From assembly GCA_035411585.1 (NCBI GenBank), contig DAONTI010000011.1:51344-115343 (forward strand): a DNA stretch of 64,000 nt. Reading direction: 5' to 3'. Within the stretch, counting starts at the first letter, position 1, and each line of letters begins with the position of its first letter. Source of the stretch: MWDV01 sp002070715. Its GTDB lineage: Bacteria; Verrucomicrobiota; Verrucomicrobiia; Limisphaerales; MWDV01. Both the position numbers and the translations under genes were made by a program. The notes below the pieces were generated by a model. The model was not told the DNA's origin and searched no databases. It saw only the letters and a program-made list of their open reading frames with translations. Shown here piece by piece: positions 61,285 to 64,000 of the stretch.

Positions 61285-62853
61285 GTGAACTTGTACGCAC
61301 CAACCACGCTCGTCGCGGAGCGACAGTTTGATTATGCGTTCGACGACATTGACAACCGGCAGACCACCACGCGGGACCTGCGGCAAGCTTCCTATTCTGT
61401 GAACAGCCTGAACCAATACACCAGCCGCACGGTGCCGGGCTTTGTGAACGTGCTGGGCACGGCCACCAACACGGCCACGGTGAGTTTGTGGAGCCAGGAC
61501 AATCTGGCGCTCTACACGCCGACGACGCGCCAAGGGGATTATTTCCGCGGGGAAATGTTGGTCAACAACAACACGGGCGCGTTGTGGTTGACCATCACCA
61601 ACGTCGCTGTCCTGAGCAATTACACCGGGGCGGATATTGTGACCAATACCAGTGGAAAACTGTTTGTGCCCAAGACGGCGGAGGTGTTTGGTTATGACGC
61701 CGATGGCAATCTCACCAACGACGGACGCTGGAGTTATACTTGGGATGCCGAGAACCGAATCACTTCCTTCACCAGAAACAGTGCCGCCCCGGTTGGTTCG
61801 CGAGTGAAGTTGGATTGCCAGTATGATTCCAAATCACGACGCACGCAGAAAATCGTTTCAACGTGGAACGGCAGCACGTATGTGGCGCAGAGCACGAACA
61901 AGTTCGTGTACGATGGGTGGAACCTGATTGCGATCCTGGATTCTAACTCCTCGCTTCTAGCTTCTTTCCAGTGGGGTATCGACGCCAGCGGCACGCTGCA
62001 AGGCGCGGGCGGAGTGGGTGGATTGCTTTCCATGACCGTGCATCAAGGCACGAATGCGGGCACATACCTTTACTGTTACGACGGCAATCATAATGTGACG
62101 ACGTTGGTAAACGCCACGAACGGCGCGGTTGCCGCGCAATACGAGTACGATGTCTTTGGCAGACCGCTGCGAGCGACCGGCCCACTGGCATTCGTGAATC
62201 CGTTCACTTTCTCCACCAAGTTCTGTGATTGGGAGACGGGTTTCCTCTATTACGGATACAGATATTACGATCCGCCGAGTCAACCAACGCCACAAGACTC
62301 GCTCAATAGCGAGGCGTGGCGGATGTTCATCTTTTTGTTCGCGGGTGATCTGGGAGAGAATTACGAGTTGTCAGACAGCGCTATTGAAGCAGCCAAAGGC
62401 CGAGTCAACAAGGACCGCATCATTGCCGATCTTCGGAAAGCGGTTAGTTGCAATCAAAGTGGGACATCAGTAATCAAACAATCGGACAATTCTTTCACTA
62501 TCGAGGAGAATCCAGGGATTGTTAACATGGGGAACTGGCAGCTTCGCTTGCGTTCGACTGCAAACTGGAAATGCGGCAACCCGGTTGTTGAGGGTGGAAA
62601 ATGTTGTTGCACGTGCAGCGCTGACATTCACGTGAAGGCACTCATGAGCAAGACCTACACGTTTCGAGCGAATGGATACAATCCATACAACTCGAGTTGG
62701 GGGATACGCGTCCTTAACGGGTTAGCAAAGGACGAGCAATACTACATGCGGTGGTATCACGACAGTGATGGACCGGCCTTTTTTATCTCTGCCGAGTTCG
62801 ACTTTTCGTTTTCTCAATCGTTCAAGAAGTGTGGCAAGGAGCAACAGCCATGA
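61285..62853 (+). CDS. Orphan RHS C-terminal module 2 with a different tip
   Basis: Encodes up to 522 residues from a GTG at 61285, but this module has no RHS N-terminal region and may be silent until joined to a core. It repeats part of module 1 (386 bases), then diverges with YTWDAENRITSF and WGIDASGTLQGAGGVG. The core end is cut short: after YGYRYYDPP the usual GRWLSRDPxG motif is missing and a tip of about 190 residues starts. The tip has CCCTCSADIHVKA and a beta-rich stretch (SKTYTFRANGYNPYNSSWG). Like tip 1 it ends near a lone cysteine cluster (KKCGKEQ). It is followed by an overlapping small gene. Confidence 0.65.
   Translation: MNLYAPTTLVAERQFDYAFDDIDNRQTTTRDLRQASYSVNSLNQYTSRTVPGFVNVLGTATNTATVSLWSQDNLALYTPTTRQGDYFRGEMLVNNNTGALWLTITNVAVLSNYTGADIVTNTSGKLFVPKTAEVFGYDADGNLTNDGRWSYTWDAENRITSFTRNSAAPVGSRVKLDCQYDSKSRRTQKIVSTWNGSTYVAQSTNKFVYDGWNLIAILDSNSSLLASFQWGIDASGTLQGAGGVGGLLSMTVHQGTNAGTYLYCYDGNHNVTTLVNATNGAVAAQYEYDVFGRPLRATGPLAFVNPFTFSTKFCDWETGFLYYGYRYYDPPSQPTPQDSLNSEAWRMFIFLFAGDLGENYELSDSAIEAAKGRVNKDRIIADLRKAVSCNQSGTSVIKQSDNSFTIEENPGIVNMGNWQLRLRSTANWKCGNPVVEGGKCCCTCSADIHVKALMSKTYTFRANGYNPYNSSWGIRVLNGLAKDEQYYMRWYHDSDGPAFFISAEFDFSFSQSFKKCGKEQQP
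61324..61709 (+). repeat. RHS core direct repeat, copy 2
   Basis: Gap-free counterpart of 59114-59499. Within it, 61411-61458 matches the 48-base unit shared by all three copies except one base at 61431. The left border at 61321-61324 has a sharp change: upstream sequence has nothing in common with module 1. Confidence 0.85.
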
Positions 62854-63290
62854 AGCGATTCTTTGCTGGTTTAGCGATTGCTGGAGTTCTGGGTCTGTGT
62901 TTTATCGTCGCCATCGTCATCCGCGATTTGAAGCACAAGTCTTGGATGGAATACACACCGGGGGAAATCAATCGACTTGCGGTTGGAGTTGAGGCGTTCC
63001 GAGAGGAACAGGGTGTGTATCCTGGCAAGCTTTCCGAGCTGCAAACTGTATCGGGCTTACATGATAAGGAATACCTGAGCGAGCTTCTTGCGGGGAAATC
63101 CGGAAACCAATATCAGTATCGGACGGCAAGCAGTGGCTTCGTCATCACTGTCACCAAATCTGCCGGCTTGTTTTCCAAGGAAGAAGCGATGGAGAAGTTC
63201 TTCGAGCCTGGCAAGACTCTTGGTGGGGAGGTCCAGACCGTAATCACGACGGGATCAGGGGCAACAAACGGTGTCCCGCACAAACGGTGA
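62850..63290 (+). CDS. Membrane-anchored small protein following RHS tip 2 (possible immunity or partner)
   Basis: Encodes 146 residues from the ATG at 62850, overlapping the stop of RHS module 2 by four bases (ATGA). One N-terminal transmembrane helix (FFAGLAIAGVLGLCFIVAIVI) is followed by a soluble domain with RLAVGVEAFREEQGVYPGKLSELQ, which resembles the pattern at the start of pseudopilin-like and related proteins. The domain end has GSGATNGVPHKR. As with the lipoprotein after module 1, position suggests an immunity or partner protein; the two proteins show no similarity by eye. Confidence 0.6.
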   Translation: MKRFFAGLAIAGVLGLCFIVAIVIRDLKHKSWMEYTPGEINRLAVGVEAFREEQGVYPGKLSELQTVSGLHDKEYLSELLAGKSGNQYQYRTASSGFVITVTKSAGLFSKEEAMEKFFEPGKTLGGEVQTVITTGSGATNGVPHKR

Positions 63291-63424
63291 GAAGGAATCT
63301 AGCGGCGCTCAGGCCGCGCCGGAGTGAGTTGGCCACCCGCGCATGTGCCACAGCCCTGGACGCTGTGAAGTTTAGGTTGAATGTTTCGCTGGTTTGAGTT
63401 GAAATGGCCAAGAAGTAATCACGC

Positions 63425-64000
63425 ATGAAGTTGTTGAACCAATACACCAGCCGCACCGTGCCGGGCTTTGTGAACGTGCTGGGCGAGGTGCCCAACGTCG
63501 CCGATCCGCTCGGCGTGCGCGATCGCGCCATGCTCGAACTCTTTTACAGTTGCGGCCTGCGCCGCGCCGAACTTTGCCGCCTCGAACTCACCGACCTGAA
63601 CACCGAGCGGCGCACGCTCACCATCCGCCGCGGCAAAGGGAAGAAAGACCGCGTCGTGCCCGTCGGCGCGCGCGCCGTCGCCTGGCTCGAACGCTATCTC
63701 AAGGAAGTGCGTCCGCGCCTCTGCCTGGACACGCGCACGCCGGCGTTGTTCCTCACCGGCTACGGCGACGCCTTCAACCCCGACGTGGTGTCTCGCATGA
63801 CGGCGGATTGGATGAAGGCGGCGGGCCTCAAAGGCAGTTGCCATTTGCTGCGGCACACCTGCGCCACGCACATGCTCGAAGGCGGCGCGGACATCCGTTA
63901 CATCCAGCAGTTGCTCGGACACGAGAAGCTGGAGACCACCGCCATTTACACCGAAGTCACCATCCGCCAGTTGCAGGAAGTCCACGCCCGCTGCCATCCG
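63425..64000 (+). CDS. Tyrosine recombinase catalytic domain fused to an RHS core fragment (partial)
   Basis: Translated from the ATG at 63425 and open to the right edge. The first 20 residues (LLNQYTSRTVPGFVNVLG) are RHS core, from the 48-base repeat. From about residue 30 it is a XerC/XerD-type recombinase: RDRAMLELFYSCGLRRAEL (first catalytic Arg), a KGKKDR lysine region, HLLRHTCATHML (HxxR), QQLLGHEKL (His) and TAIYTEVTIRQLQ (nucleophile Tyr). The ending EVHARCHP is like integrases carried beside IS91-type transposases. The N-terminal core-binding domain of a real integrase is missing and appears replaced by RHS sequence. Confidence 0.85.
   Translation, partial: MKLLNQYTSRTVPGFVNVLGEVPNVADPLGVRDRAMLELFYSCGLRRAELCRLELTDLNTERRTLTIRRGKGKKDRVVPVGARAVAWLERYLKEVRPRLCLDTRTPALFLTGYGDAFNPDVVSRMTADWMKAAGLKGSCHLLRHTCATHMLEGGADIRYIQQLLGHEKLETTAIYTEVTIRQLQEVHARCHP
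63437..63484 (+). repeat. RHS core direct repeat, short copy 3 at the recombinase junction
   Basis: 48 bases identical to 59201-59248, starting AACCAATACACC and ending GTGCTGGGC. The reading frame is the same as in the RHS proteins. Just after it, GAGGTGCCCAACGTCGCCG is the start of normal recombinase sequence, so the junction lies at 63484/63485. Confidence 0.9.

Noticed and set aside
1..64000. CRISPR arrays, tRNA, rRNA genes
   Set aside because: No regular short repeats with spacers and no tRNA or rRNA-like sequence was seen.

Overview
The window is GC-rich (about 60% by eye), gene-dense and bacterial. Its gene content fits a verrucomicrobial organism of the Limisphaerales/Pedosphaerales type. 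The supporting signs are a DUF4838 Tat-secreted protein, a ThuA protein, a GH43-LamG secreted enzyme ending in a '-YFRL-' tail, a PPi-type phosphofructokinase, RHS proteins and mostly weak Shine-Dalgarno sequences. This placement is inference; there is no rRNA or other marker in the window. No tRNA, rRNA or CRISPR array was seen.

Layout. (1) 0-10.5 kb is a nitric oxide/denitrification region. A nor operon on the minus strand (two small genes, a NorC with two c-type haem domains, and a NorB running off the left edge) lies next to a cysteine-containing Rrf2 regulator and an NnrS-family protein on the plus strand. A second minus-strand operon (tandem DUF2249 protein, NnrS/haem-oxidase-like membrane protein, MIP18/DUF59 protein) starts at 10.4 kb. 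Both operons carry the same 20-base sequence, containing an imperfect palindrome, about 105 bases before their first gene, so they look like one regulon. A DUF4838 protein and an MFS exporter lie between them. (2) 10.6-20.7 kb holds a lipoprotein, a WYL regulator, the addB-addA recombination nuclease pair and a sigma-70 factor. (3) 21-30 kb holds membrane proteins and scattered glycan genes (GDP-mannose dehydratase, methyltransferases, a GT4 glycosyltransferase), plus an Ogt repair protein and a REP-like palindromic element at 25.4 kb.

(4) 30-48.5 kb is mostly metabolism: an SLC13-type transporter, ThuA protein, squalene-synthase-like enzyme, SIS isomerase, ROK kinase, thioredoxin-like protein, PPi-phosphofructokinase, MoeB-rhodanese, purine nucleoside phosphorylase with cytidine deaminase, LysR regulator, a peptidoglycan-recycling pair (dipeptide epimerase and amidase lipoprotein), a secreted GH43 enzyme and an S1/P1 nuclease. 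(5) 48.6-58.6 kb holds a PMT-like glycosyltransferase, a cytosolic histidine kinase with an NtrC-type sigma-54 activator, CorA, PilC, class II fructose-bisphosphate aldolase and two Hsp20 chaperones.

(6) 58.8-64 kb is an accessory island of lower GC. Two RHS C-terminal modules follow one another, each with its own cysteine-rich tip and each followed by a small membrane-anchored protein. They share a 386-base stretch of RHS core at a constant 2,210-base offset. A third, 48-base copy of that core is fused in frame to the catalytic domain of a tyrosine recombinase that runs off the right edge. The island looks like an RHS tip array being reshuffled through short core repeats. Together with the shared NO-operon operator, it is the most interesting part of the window.
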